64,000 nt of DNA, from assembly GCF_001431595.1 (NCBI RefSeq), contig NZ_LDJO01000012.1, positions 53,687 through 117,686 of the forward strand, in the 5' to 3' direction. Both the position numbers and the translations under genes were made by a program. Below, in pieces: positions 23,464 through 33,215 of the stretch. A model generated the notes under the pieces. The model made no database searches. It was not told where the DNA came from and saw nothing but the letters and a program-made list of their open reading frames with translations. This stretch comes from Stenotrophomonas acidaminiphila (lineage in GTDB: Bacteria; Pseudomonadota; Gammaproteobacteria; Xanthomonadales; Xanthomonadaceae). Numbering within the stretch: the first letter of the stretch is position 1; every line of letters begins with the position of its first letter.

Positions 23464-24813
23464 TCAGCCGCTGGTGGGCAGCAGGAGGGTCACGCACAGG
23501 CCGCCGTCGTTGCGGTTCTGCAGCGAGATGCGGCCGTCATGCGCCTCGATGATCTCGCGGGTCAGCGCCAGGCCCAGGCCGGTGCCGTTGCGCTTGGTCG
23601 AATAGAACGGCATCAACGCGTTCTGCAGCACCGCTTCGTTCATGCCGGTGCCGCGGTCCAGCACCTCGATGCGCAGCCAATGCGGCAACCGCGCCATCCT
23701 GACCTCGACCGTGTCGTCGGTCACGCCGTTGTCGCTGCTGGCCTCGTGCGCGTTCTTGAGCAGGTTGAGCAGCGCCTGCGAGAACTGCGCCGGATCGATG
23801 CGGCTGCACAGGTCATCGGGCGGCGGCACCATGCGGAACGGGATCTGCTGCTGCAGCCCGCGCAGGAACGGCGCCCACGCGATGGTCTGCAGCTGCGGCT
23901 GCGGCAGCTTGGCGAAGCGTGCGTAGCCACGGATGAAGCCCTCCAGGTGGCGTGCGCGCTCCTCGACCGTGCCGAAGATGTCCTCCAGCCGGTCGATGCG
24001 CCCGCGCCGCACCAGTTCGGCGCCGGAATGCGCGAGCGAGGCGATCGGCGCCAGCGAGTTGTTGAGCTCGTGGCTGATGACCCGGATGACCTTCTTCCAG
24101 GTCTGTACTTCCTGCCGCCGCAGCTCGGCGGTGAGCAGGCGCAGCAGCAGCAGGTCGTGCGGACGGCCGTTGAGGTGGAAGCTGCGGCGCGACAGGTGGT
24201 AGATCTGCTCGTCGTCCTCGTCGCCGTCGGCCTCGCGCACCGCGAACAGGCTGTCGCCGCCGCGGGCGATGGCATTGCGCAGTTCCACCGGCATGTTCTC
24301 CAGCAGCTCGTGCATGCGCTTGCCTTCCAGCTTCCAGCCGCCGTGCAGCAGCTTGCGCGCGGAGATGTTGGAGAACGCCACGCGCTGGACGCCATCGCCG
24401 CCGTCGGCCAGCAGCAGCATCGCCACCGGCGTGTTCTGCACCATGGTGTCGAGCAGCAGTTCGCGCTGCACCAGCGACTGGCGCTGTTCGCGCAGTACGT
24501 CGCCGAGTTCGGCATGCGCCTTCACCAGCTGCGCCAGCTCGTCGTCGCCGCGCCAGTGCACGCCGAAGTTGTACTCGCCGTCCCGGTAGCTGCTGGTGAT
24601 GCCTGCCAGCGAGCGCAGCAGCGAACGGATCGGCGCGGTGGCGCGGCGCAGCGTCCACCACATCAGCGACAGCAGCAGCACCGTGGAAACCACGGTGACC
24701 ACCCAGCCGCGGTCCATCCAGTAGGCCAGCAGCCACGGCAGCGCCGCGGCCAGCGCCAGCACCGGCAACAGGCGCAGGAACAGGCGGAAGGTGAAGGAGC
24801 GGGTTTTCAGCAT
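23464..24813 (-). CDS. sensor histidine kinase (NtrY-like), partner of the sigma-54 regulator
   Basis: A 449-residue membrane kinase. Two N-terminal membrane helices (~13-30 and ~37-54) enclose almost no periplasmic loop, so the signal may be sensed in the membrane or cytoplasm. A HAMP-like linker and a PAS-like region (~115-225) follow, then the H-box VISHELNNSLAP (His248), the N-box LLNLLKNAHEA, and G-boxes DRGTGMN and GTGLGLALT. The start at 24813 is preferred because it lies seven bases after the regulator's stop; an in-frame ATG at 24840 would overlap that gene. It is the last gene of the permease operon. Confidence 0.9.
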   Translation of the reverse strand: MLKTRSFTFRLFLRLLPVLALAAALPWLLAYWMDRGWVVTVVSTVLLLSLMWWTLRRATAPIRSLLRSLAGITSSYRDGEYNFGVHWRGDDELAQLVKAHAELGDVLREQRQSLVQRELLLDTMVQNTPVAMLLLADGGDGVQRVAFSNISARKLLHGGWKLEGKRMHELLENMPVELRNAIARGGDSLFAVREADGDEDDEQIYHLSRRSFHLNGRPHDLLLLRLLTAELRRQEVQTWKKVIRVISHELNNSLAPIASLAHSGAELVRRGRIDRLEDIFGTVEERARHLEGFIRGYARFAKLPQPQLQTIAWAPFLRGLQQQIPFRMVPPPDDLCSRIDPAQFSQALLNLLKNAHEASSDNGVTDDTVEVRMARLPHWLRIEVLDRGTGMNEAVLQNALMPFYSTKRNGTGLGLALTREIIEAHDGRISLQNRNDGGLCVTLLLPTSG

Positions 24814-24820
24814 GGGCGTG

Positions 24821-26161
<1,341 letters not shown>

Positions 26162-26203
26162 TCGGGGCCTTGCAGGAAAGAAAGGGTTGGGGAAGCGCCG
26201 GCC

Positions 26204-27418
26204 TTACACACTGCGGGCCGCGCTTGCAGGTGGCAGCCCCGCGGCGCGGTGCGCCGGACCGGCGACCGCCAGCTGCCCCAGCGCCAGCAGCAACACCGCC
26301 GCCGCCGGCAGGTAGGGTAACGGCAGCCGTGCCAACTCGTAATGCTGCATCAGCCAGTGGTTGATGCCCAGTGCCAGGAGTAGCCCCAGCGCCAACCCCA
26401 CACCGACCAGTACCAGGTTCTCAGCCAGGAAATGACGCAGGATCTGCCCGCGGGTGGCTCCCAGCGCGCGGCGTATGCCTATCTGGCGCGTCCGTTGCTG
26501 GATCCAGTAGCCACTCAGGCTGGCGATGCCGATCAGCGTGATCGTGGCGACCACCGCATTGACCGTGGACAGCAGCCAGACCGCGGCGCGGCGGGTACGC
26601 AGCCCGTCGTCCCGCAGGCGTTCGTAGTCGGCCACGACCGGCTCGATGCCCGGCACCAGTTGCCCGGCAAAGCTCTGTTCAAGCACCTGCGCCACCTGTG
26701 CACGCACCGCTTCGCGGTTCTCCGGAGCGGTACGCAGCACATAGCTGGCGATGGGCATGCCGGCAAGGATGCCGGGAATGATCACCGAGTATTCGGCTTT
26801 GCCGTCGTCAAGCTCCGACAACTGGTAGCGCATGAGGTGGGCGACGACGCCGACCACGGTGTAGCTGCCGCTGCCGTCGCCCGAGCTCAGCGTCGCACCG
26901 ACGGGGTCGCCGTCCCCCAGAAGTTCCCGTGCGAGCGCTTCGGTGATGATGATCGGGGTGCGCATGTCGTTGGACATGTTGATGTCGCGGTACTCGGTGT
27001 CCAGGAAGTCGCGGCCCCGGGTCAGGCGCAGGCCGAAGGTATCCAGCAGGCGCTCACCGATGTAGCCGGTGGTCGTCAGTGTCGGGCCGCCGGCAGACTT
27101 GAGGTCGAACGTCAGGGTCAGGGTCTGGCGCATTGGTATGCCCGACGCGGCGCTGGCGGCGTGTACGCCGGGAATGGATGCCAGTGCATCGCGGCCGGCG
27201 CGGACCTGCGCAGGTGTCCAGGGGGCGCCGCGGCTGACCACCTGGTCGACGATCACCAGTTCGTCTCCGGCCAGTCCATCGTCGACCAGTAGCGGGGCCG
27301 CTTGCTGGCCGAGCAGGAACAGCGTGTTGCAGAGAATCGCGCAGGCCACCATGACCTGCAGCACGATCAGGCGTGGCATCAGCGGGTTGCGACGCAGCGC
27401 GGACAACAGAGGGAACAT
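26204..27418 (-). CDS. FtsX/MacB-type ABC permease, type B, pair 4
   Basis: A 404-residue permease with one N-terminal membrane helix, a large periplasmic MacB-PCD-like domain (~40-275) and three C-terminal helices, with no ATPase domain. The FtsX hallmark is present as WIQQRTRQIGIRRALGAT. Compared with the other three B permeases it is the most diverged, lacking the MEIRPIL start and the IPPAVATRS end. An AAGGAGG ribosome site precedes the ATG at 27418. It follows its type A partner by 11 bp. It presumably forms a heterodimer with that partner and uses the operon's single ATPase. Confidence 0.9.
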   Translation of the reverse strand: MFPLLSALRRNPLMPRLIVLQVMVACAILCNTLFLLGQQAAPLLVDDGLAGDELVIVDQVVSRGAPWTPAQVRAGRDALASIPGVHAASAASGIPMRQTLTLTFDLKSAGGPTLTTTGYIGERLLDTFGLRLTRGRDFLDTEYRDINMSNDMRTPIIITEALARELLGDGDPVGATLSSGDGSGSYTVVGVVAHLMRYQLSELDDGKAEYSVIIPGILAGMPIASYVLRTAPENREAVRAQVAQVLEQSFAGQLVPGIEPVVADYERLRDDGLRTRRAAVWLLSTVNAVVATITLIGIASLSGYWIQQRTRQIGIRRALGATRGQILRHFLAENLVLVGVGLALGLLLALGINHWLMQHYELARLPLPYLPAAAVLLLALGQLAVAGPAHRAAGLPPASAARSV

Positions 27419-27429
27419 GCCGGTCCTCC

Positions 27430-28764
27430 TTAGAGCGTCTTGACCTGCAGCGCCGGCTCCTGCCGGGCCGCGCGCACCGCAGGCAGCAATCCCACCAACA
27501 GGCCGGTGAGCAGTGCCAGGGCCAGCAGGACGATGAACAGTGCGGGACTGAAGCGCGCCAGTGGCGCGTACGCCTCTCCTTGTTGGCGCATCAGCCACAG
27601 GCCCGCCAGTGTCAGCGGCAGGGCGCATACGCCACCCAGCAGCCCGGCCAGGCCGGCTTCCACCAGGCAGGCGGCGATGATCGAGCGGCGTGGCGCACCG
27701 AGTACGCGGCGCACGCCGTGCTCGCCGGCACGCCGCAGGAAGCGCGCAGCCAGCAGCCCGGCGACGTTGACCAGGCACAGCATCAGCAGGCCGGCAGCAA
27801 GCCACAGGTTCAGGCGCACGCTATCGGGTACCACACGATTGAAGCGCAGCCATTCGGCCATTGGCCGCAGATTCGTGTACGCAGCGCGTTCAAAGGCACC
27901 GCTGGCACGACGCTGCGCCGCGAATGCCTGCAGGCTGTGGGCGTATGCCTCGCGTTGTGCGTCGTCCTGCAGCTCGGCCCACAGCACCAGCCAACGGCAG
28001 TTGCCGACGTTGATCTCGTCGAAGCGGAAGCCGTCGAAGCCACCGCCATCGCATTGCCGGGTGCTGGTTATCTCCGCCCCCGCTTCAACCGCGGCCATCG
28101 CGGGCACGAAGATCTCGTCGCCGTCCCCCTTCCAGCCGGGATCGTTGCCGGGCAGGAAGTGCGGCCGCGGGCGTGGCGCCCAGCGCTCGCTGATTCCGAT
28201 CACCCGGAACGTATGGCGGCCAAGTCGAATGGCGGCGCCGGTGCCGTCCTCGCGGCCGAGCAGCCGCAGGCTCAACGCGCGGCTGATCACCACCACCGGC
28301 GCGCGCGCCTGTTCCTCGGCCGGGGTCCAGGTACGGCCGTGACGCAGGGGCACCCCGAACATCTGCAGCATCGGTCCCACTGCCAGTACTGCCGATGCCG
28401 TGCGGGTGTTGCTGCCGTCGGCATTGGCCACCGACAGCGGAGCGGTCAGCAGCCCCGCCTGGCGGATATCTGCCCGCTGGCTGCGCATGGCCTGCACGTC
28501 GTCCAGTTTCCATAACGGCGGCACGCTTGCGCCAGTGCCGTCGGTGCTGTCGTCCTCGCCGCTGCGGGGCGCCGGTCGCGAATCGGCCCAGGCGATGTGC
28601 AGCTTGTGACTGATGCCGGGCAGCGGATCGGCCGACAGCACCGACAACAGGGTCAGCATGGTCATCACCGACGCCAGTCCCAGCGCCAGGGTCAGGATCG
28701 CCAGCAGCATCGTCCGCGGATGCCGCAGGCAGCCGCGCATGCCGGTCTCCAGCGTGTAGTTCAT
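27430..28764 (-). CDS. FtsX/MacB-type ABC permease, type A, pair 4
   Basis: A 444-residue permease: N-terminal helix, periplasmic domain (~45-290), three C-terminal helices, and the motif LRRAGEHGVRRVLGAP, a divergent form of the type A EIGVRRALGA. The periplasmic domain keeps the type A pair of cysteines before a tryptophan (CDGG...NCRWLVLWAEL). Its ATG overlaps the stop of the secreted NTF2-like gene by four bases, so the two are translationally coupled. It is the most divergent of the four A permeases. Confidence 0.9.
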   Translation of the reverse strand: MNYTLETGMRGCLRHPRTMLLAILTLALGLASVMTMLTLLSVLSADPLPGISHKLHIAWADSRPAPRSGEDDSTDGTGASVPPLWKLDDVQAMRSQRADIRQAGLLTAPLSVANADGSNTRTASAVLAVGPMLQMFGVPLRHGRTWTPAEEQARAPVVVISRALSLRLLGREDGTGAAIRLGRHTFRVIGISERWAPRPRPHFLPGNDPGWKGDGDEIFVPAMAAVEAGAEITSTRQCDGGGFDGFRFDEINVGNCRWLVLWAELQDDAQREAYAHSLQAFAAQRRASGAFERAAYTNLRPMAEWLRFNRVVPDSVRLNLWLAAGLLMLCLVNVAGLLAARFLRRAGEHGVRRVLGAPRRSIIAACLVEAGLAGLLGGVCALPLTLAGLWLMRQQGEAYAPLARFSPALFIVLLALALLTGLLVGLLPAVRAARQEPALQVKTL

Positions 28765-29243
28765 GGTTGCGCGGCAGGTGGGTGGGCCGCGCGGTGGCCA
28801 TAGCTCAGCACGCGGGTGATCGACCATCGGCCATCGTGCAGGTGCCAGAGCATGACGAAGTCGGCCAGCCCCTCGCACGTGCCGCTGGCGGTGTCGCAGA
28901 AGCGGTGGCTGCCCTGGGCGATGGCGCCGAAGTCCTTGATCGGGAACACCTGCAGGCTGCCGTCGATCAGTTCGCGGGTGTAGCGGCCGCAGGCGTGCCT
29001 GCGGGTGTTGTCGAGCATGGCCTCGCGGGTCCAGGTGACGCCGCCGGTGTCGTGGTAGAACTCGACCGCCGGGTCGAAGTAACCGGCGTGCCGCTCCAGC
29101 TGCGCCGGATCCTGGCAACGGTTGAAGCTGTCGAACACGGCGTGGTCCAGCGCGGCGATGGTGGTGGCCAGGTCGTCGTCCGCCAGCGCCGGGGCGGCGG
29201 GCGCCGCCAGCAGCAGGGGCAACAGGTACAGCAGGGGTTTCAT
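28761..29243 (-). CDS. secreted NTF2-like (SnoaL/DUF4440-type) protein inside the permease operon
   Basis: A 160-residue protein with a signal peptide (cleaved near APALA) and an NTF2-like fold pattern: N-terminal helix, FDPAVEFYHDTGGVTWTREAML, and a closing strand block FVMLWHLHDGRWSITRVLSYGH. Such domains bind small molecules or act as enzymes; no catalytic set can be assigned. Cysteines in the mature part may form disulfides. It lies between permease pairs 3 and 4 and overlaps the pair 4 type A start (ATGA), so it is likely a periplasmic accessory of that pair. Confidence 0.82.
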   Translation of the reverse strand: MKPLLYLLPLLLAAPAAPALADDDLATTIAALDHAVFDSFNRCQDPAQLERHAGYFDPAVEFYHDTGGVTWTREAMLDNTRRHACGRYTRELIDGSLQVFPIKDFGAIAQGSHRFCDTASGTCEGLADFVMLWHLHDGRWSITRVLSYGHRAAHPPAAQP

Positions 29244-29262
29244 GGTGGTTCTCCTGCGCCGG

Positions 29263-30480
29263 TCAGGCGCTGCGGGTGGCGACGGCGGGCGGGATTGCCG
29301 CGGCGCGGCGCGCCGGGCCGAACACGGCGACCTGGCCCAGCAGCCACAGCACCAGCGCGCTGGCCGGGATGTAGGCCAGCGGCAGGCGCGGCAGCTCGTA
29401 CTGGCGCATCAGGGTGAGGTTCAAGGTGTAGGCCAGCAGCACGCCCAGCAGGATGCCGGTGCTGGTGAGCACGAAGTTCTCGGCCTGGAAGTAGCGCAGG
29501 ATCTGGGTGCGGGTGGCGCCCAGCGCGCGGCGGATGCCGATCTGGCGGGTGCGCTGCTGTACCCAGAAGCTTGCCAGGCCGACGATGCCGAAGGCGGTGA
29601 CCGCCAGCAGCGCGACGCACACGCTCACCAGCAGCCAGATCACCGCGCGGTCGCGGCTGTAGAAATCACGGCGCATCTCGCTGACCGTTGTCCGGGTGTC
29701 GATGATCCGGTTCGGATCGGCGCGGTTGAGCGCGGCCACCGCGGCCTTCAGCACCTCGTCGCGGCGCGCCGGATCGGTGCGCAGCACATAACCGCCGTTG
29801 GACACCCACAACGGGAAGATCATGGTGTGGAAGCTGTCCTCGAACATGCGCCCGCGCCCGGGCGCGATCAGCCGGTCGACCACGCCGACCACGCGGCTGG
29901 GCGCATCGCCCCATACGTAGATGTCCTGGCCGACCGCGCTCCGCCCCGGGAACAGCCGCGCCGCCAGCGCGCGGCTCAGCAGCACGGCGGGCACCTGCGG
30001 CGTCTGGCCCGGTACGTCCAGGGCGTCCTGGCCCTGGTACTCGTCCGGGTTGAAGCCGCGGCCCTCGACCACGCGCAGGCCCAGGGTGGGCAGCAGGCCG
30101 CCATCGTCCATGTAGTTGGAGGCGGTGAGGATGGCGTCGGCCTGGCCCGGGCGCAGGTTGATGCCCGATGCCCAGACATTGTCGCCGTAGGGCAGCTGGT
30201 TGACGCTGGTGACCGAGCGGACCCCGGGCACGGCGGACAGGGTGGCGGTGTCCTCGCGCCGCATCGCATCGCGGTTGCGGTCCGGTTGCAGGCTGCTGAC
30301 GCTGAGGTAGACCAGCTCGTCCTCGACGATGCCGCTGTCGCGGCGCATCTCCCCGGTGCGGTGGCCGATCACGAAGATCGCGTTGCAGATGATCGCGCAG
30401 CTCAGTGCGATCTCCAGCACGATCAGCGCCGCGGCGGTCTTGTGCCGCATCAGGATCGAGAGGATGGGACGGATTTCCAT
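29263..30480 (-). CDS. FtsX/MacB-type ABC permease, type B, pair 3
   Basis: A 405-residue permease starting MEIRPILSILMRHKTAAALI, with an N-terminal helix, a periplasmic domain (~45-275) and three C-terminal helices. The conserved cytoplasmic segment is FWVQQRTRQIGIRRALGATR, and the C-terminus is IPPAVATRSA, nearly the same as in pair 2. There is no ATPase domain. It follows its A partner by 14 bp. Upstream in-frame extension is possible on paper, but the ATG at 30480 aligns with the B permeases of pairs 1 and 2. Confidence 0.92.
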   Translation of the reverse strand: MEIRPILSILMRHKTAAALIVLEIALSCAIICNAIFVIGHRTGEMRRDSGIVEDELVYLSVSSLQPDRNRDAMRREDTATLSAVPGVRSVTSVNQLPYGDNVWASGINLRPGQADAILTASNYMDDGGLLPTLGLRVVEGRGFNPDEYQGQDALDVPGQTPQVPAVLLSRALAARLFPGRSAVGQDIYVWGDAPSRVVGVVDRLIAPGRGRMFEDSFHTMIFPLWVSNGGYVLRTDPARRDEVLKAAVAALNRADPNRIIDTRTTVSEMRRDFYSRDRAVIWLLVSVCVALLAVTAFGIVGLASFWVQQRTRQIGIRRALGATRTQILRYFQAENFVLTSTGILLGVLLAYTLNLTLMRQYELPRLPLAYIPASALVLWLLGQVAVFGPARRAAAIPPAVATRSA

Positions 30481-30494
30481 GGGTCTTGCTCTCC

Positions 30495-31808
30495 CTATTG
30501 GCTCTTGAGCTGCAGCGCCGGCGGCACCTGCATCGCGCGCCACGCCGGCAACAGGCCGGCAAGCAGGCTGGCGCCCAGCGCCAGGGCGACGGTCAGCAGC
30601 AACGTGGCGGTGTCCATCTGCGCCAGCCGCGCGTAATCGTCCGGCTGCTGGCGGATCAGCCACAGACCCAGCGCGGCGAAGCCCAGGCCGAGCAGTCCGC
30701 CGGCCAGGCCGATGGCGCCGGCCTCGGCCAGGCATTGGCGGAAGATGTCGCCACGCGCGGCGCCGAGTGCCCGGCGCACGCCGATCTCGCCGCTGCGGCG
30801 CAGGAACTTGGCCAGCAGCAGGCCGACGGTGTTGAGCAGGCACACCAGCAGGAAGCCGAACGCCAGCCACATCTGCATGCGTACGTCGTTGGGTACCACG
30901 CGGTTGTAGTCGAGCCAGCCCATGACGTCGTCCAGGCGCACGTTGGCCGGGCGCTCGAAACGGCCGGCGGCGCGCTGCTGGTCCGAATAGTCGGCCAGGT
31001 ACTTGCGGTAGTCGGCGGCCTGCCCGGGCGATTCCAGTTCCACCCAGTACTGTATCCAGGCACACGGTGCGTTGAGTCCGCGCGCACCCTCCGCGTCCGT
31101 GTTGCTGTTGCCCCAGCAGTTCATGCTGCCCTGGGTCGGCAGGCGCATGTCGCGCGAGGTGGAGAACGGCAGGAACAGCTGCTCGCCGCCACCGAAGCGG
31201 CGGTTGCTCAGGTCGTAGAAGCGCGGGTTGAGCGTCCACTCGTCCATCACCCCGATGACGCGCAGCACGCCCTGCGACAGGTGGATCTCGCGTCCGACCG
31301 GATCGGCGTCGCCGAACAGCTTCCCGGCCAGTTTGGAGCCGATCACCGCGACCCGCGCGCGGGCACCGTCATCGTCCGCGCTCCACCCGCGGCCGGCGTG
31401 CAGCGGCGCGTTGAACATGGTGAAGAAATCGGCCGAGGTGTAGCGCGATGAGGCGCGGAAGGGCTGCGCCGCGGTGCCTTCGGGCAGGATGGTCACCGAG
31501 CCGGCGCTCATCATGGCCTGGCGCACGCCGCGCTTCTGCCGCAGCAGTTCCTCGGCGTCGAAGCGGGTCAGCTGGTCCATCGGCTCCGGGTCCAGGCTGA
31601 CGTCGCGGCCGAGCGTGCGCGGCTCCAGCCGCGGGTAGAACAGGCGCGTGCTCTTTTCCGGTATCGGGTCGCCGGACAGCACCTTGTACAGCGTGAGCGT
31701 GGTCATCGCCGCGCCGATGCCGATGCCGATCGTCACCACCATCAGGGTGGTCAGCACCTTGTTGCGGCCAAAGCTCCGCAGCGCGAGCTGCAGGTAGTAA
31801 CCGAGCAT
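30495..31808 (-). CDS. FtsX/MacB-type ABC permease, type A, pair 3
   Basis: A 437-residue permease starting MLGYYLQLALRSFGRNKVLT. It has an N-terminal helix (TTLMVVTIGIGIGAAMTTLT), a periplasmic domain with paired cysteines (MNCWGN...APCAWIQYWVEL), and three C-terminal helices with KFLRRSGEIGVRRALGAA, the FtsX coupling region. It is closely related to the pair 2 A permease over most of its length. Its gene follows the pair 2 B gene after a 90-bp gap that contains a hairpin. Confidence 0.92.
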   Translation of the reverse strand: MLGYYLQLALRSFGRNKVLTTLMVVTIGIGIGAAMTTLTLYKVLSGDPIPEKSTRLFYPRLEPRTLGRDVSLDPEPMDQLTRFDAEELLRQKRGVRQAMMSAGSVTILPEGTAAQPFRASSRYTSADFFTMFNAPLHAGRGWSADDDGARARVAVIGSKLAGKLFGDADPVGREIHLSQGVLRVIGVMDEWTLNPRFYDLSNRRFGGGEQLFLPFSTSRDMRLPTQGSMNCWGNSNTDAEGARGLNAPCAWIQYWVELESPGQAADYRKYLADYSDQQRAAGRFERPANVRLDDVMGWLDYNRVVPNDVRMQMWLAFGFLLVCLLNTVGLLLAKFLRRSGEIGVRRALGAARGDIFRQCLAEAGAIGLAGGLLGLGFAALGLWLIRQQPDDYARLAQMDTATLLLTVALALGASLLAGLLPAWRAMQVPPALQLKSQ

Positions 31809-31864
31809 GTAGGCTCCTGTATCGCGGTATTGCCAGGGGGCTGGATGTGCCGGGGCGGGGCGTC

Positions 31865-31891
31865 CGTCCCCTGCCCATGCGGGCAGGGACG
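31865..31891 (-). other. hairpin between permease pairs 2 and 3
   Basis: Arms 31865-31876 and 31881-31891 pair over 11 bp with one bulged C and loop ATGC, in the 90-bp gap between the pair 2 B gene and the pair 3 A gene. It could lower expression of downstream pairs or mark an RNA processing site. Confidence 0.45.
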
Positions 31892-31898
31892 TCCGTGA

Positions 31899-33122
31899 TC
31901 AGGTGCTGCGGGTGGCGACGGCCGGCGGGATCGCCGCGGCGCGGCGTGCCGGGCCGAACACCGCCAGCTGGCCTAGCAGCCACAGCGCGGCGGCGCCGAC
32001 CGGCAGGTACAGCAGCGGCAGGCGCGGCAGTTCGTAGCGCCCCATCAGCCACTGGTTCAGCAGGTAGGCCAGCAGCATGCCGACGATGATGCCGATCGTG
32101 GCCAGCAGGAAGTTCTCGGTCTGGAAGTAGCGCAGGATCTGGCCCTTGGTCGCGCCGAGCGCGCGGCGGATGCCGATCTGCTTGGTGCGCTGCTGTACCC
32201 AGAAGCTGGCCAGGCCGACGATGCCCAGTGCGGTCACCAGCAGCAGCAGGGCGCTGACGATCAGCAGCAGGCCGATCATGTCGCGGTCGTTGGCGAAGTA
32301 GCTGGCGCGGCCCTCTTCGTAGGTCTGCTTGCGCCAGACCAGGCGGTTGGGATCGTTCTTGTCCAGCGCGGCCAGTGCCTGTTCGAGCACTTCGGCGCGG
32401 CGTGCCGGGTCGCTGACCCGGATCAGGTAGCGGCCGCCGTTGGAGAAGTTCATGCGGATCGGGAAGATCACCGAGAACGTGCGGTTGCCGCCCATCATGT
32501 TCGGCCGCAGCAGGGTGCCGACCACGCCGACGATGGTCAGCGGGATGTTGGCCATGTACACGGTTTTCCCGATCGCGTCGCCTTCCGGGAACATCTTGTC
32601 GGCGGCAGCCTTGCTCAGGATGATGGCCGAGGACAGGTTGCTGACATCCTCGATCTTGCTCAGCTCATCGTTGCTCTTGTATTCGTCGGCGTTGAAGTCG
32701 CGGCCGGCGACCAGCTTCAGCCCCATGGACGCCAGCGCGCCTTCGCTGAACATGTACTGGGTGGCACTGAGAGTGGGGACTTCCTGCTCGGCACTGAGCG
32801 AGAGCGAGGTGTTCCAGCTGCCGTTCTGGAACGGCAGCTGGTTGGTGATGGCCACGCGTTCGACGCCGGCGATGGCGCGCAGCGACGCCAGGTCCTCGGC
32901 GGTACGGGCATCGGCGTCGGTCTGCTGGCCGATGCCGCTCAGGGCGATCTCGACCAGGCGGTCATCGTCCATGCCGCTGGCCAGGTTCAGCGTCTCCAGG
33001 CGCTGGGTGACGATGAACAGTGCGTTGCAGATGATGGCGCAGCTCAGCGCGATCTCCAGCACGATCAGCGCAGCCGCCATCTTGTGGCGCGCCAGCGTGG
33101 AGAGGATGGGGCGGATTTCCAT
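31899..33122 (-). CDS. FtsX/MacB-type ABC permease, type B, pair 2
   Basis: A 407-residue permease starting MEIRPILSTLARHKMAAALI, with one N-terminal helix, a periplasmic domain (~45-275) and three C-terminal helices. It carries FWVQQRTKQIGIRRALGATK and ends IPPAVATRST. No nucleotide-binding domain. Its gene begins 93 bp after the A partner ends, the largest gap inside any pair, with GGAGAACCCC just before the ATG as ribosome site. Confidence 0.92.
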   Translation of the reverse strand: MEIRPILSTLARHKMAAALIVLEIALSCAIICNALFIVTQRLETLNLASGMDDDRLVEIALSGIGQQTDADARTAEDLASLRAIAGVERVAITNQLPFQNGSWNTSLSLSAEQEVPTLSATQYMFSEGALASMGLKLVAGRDFNADEYKSNDELSKIEDVSNLSSAIILSKAAADKMFPEGDAIGKTVYMANIPLTIVGVVGTLLRPNMMGGNRTFSVIFPIRMNFSNGGRYLIRVSDPARRAEVLEQALAALDKNDPNRLVWRKQTYEEGRASYFANDRDMIGLLLIVSALLLLVTALGIVGLASFWVQQRTKQIGIRRALGATKGQILRYFQTENFLLATIGIIVGMLLAYLLNQWLMGRYELPRLPLLYLPVGAAALWLLGQLAVFGPARRAAAIPPAVATRST

Positions 33123-33215
33123 GGGGTTCTCCGGAAGCGGAAGAAAAAAACGAGGGGTGGGAAGCGGGCGGAGAGCCGGTCGGACCTGCTCGCCACCCCT
33201 CCAGTCGTTCCAGCC

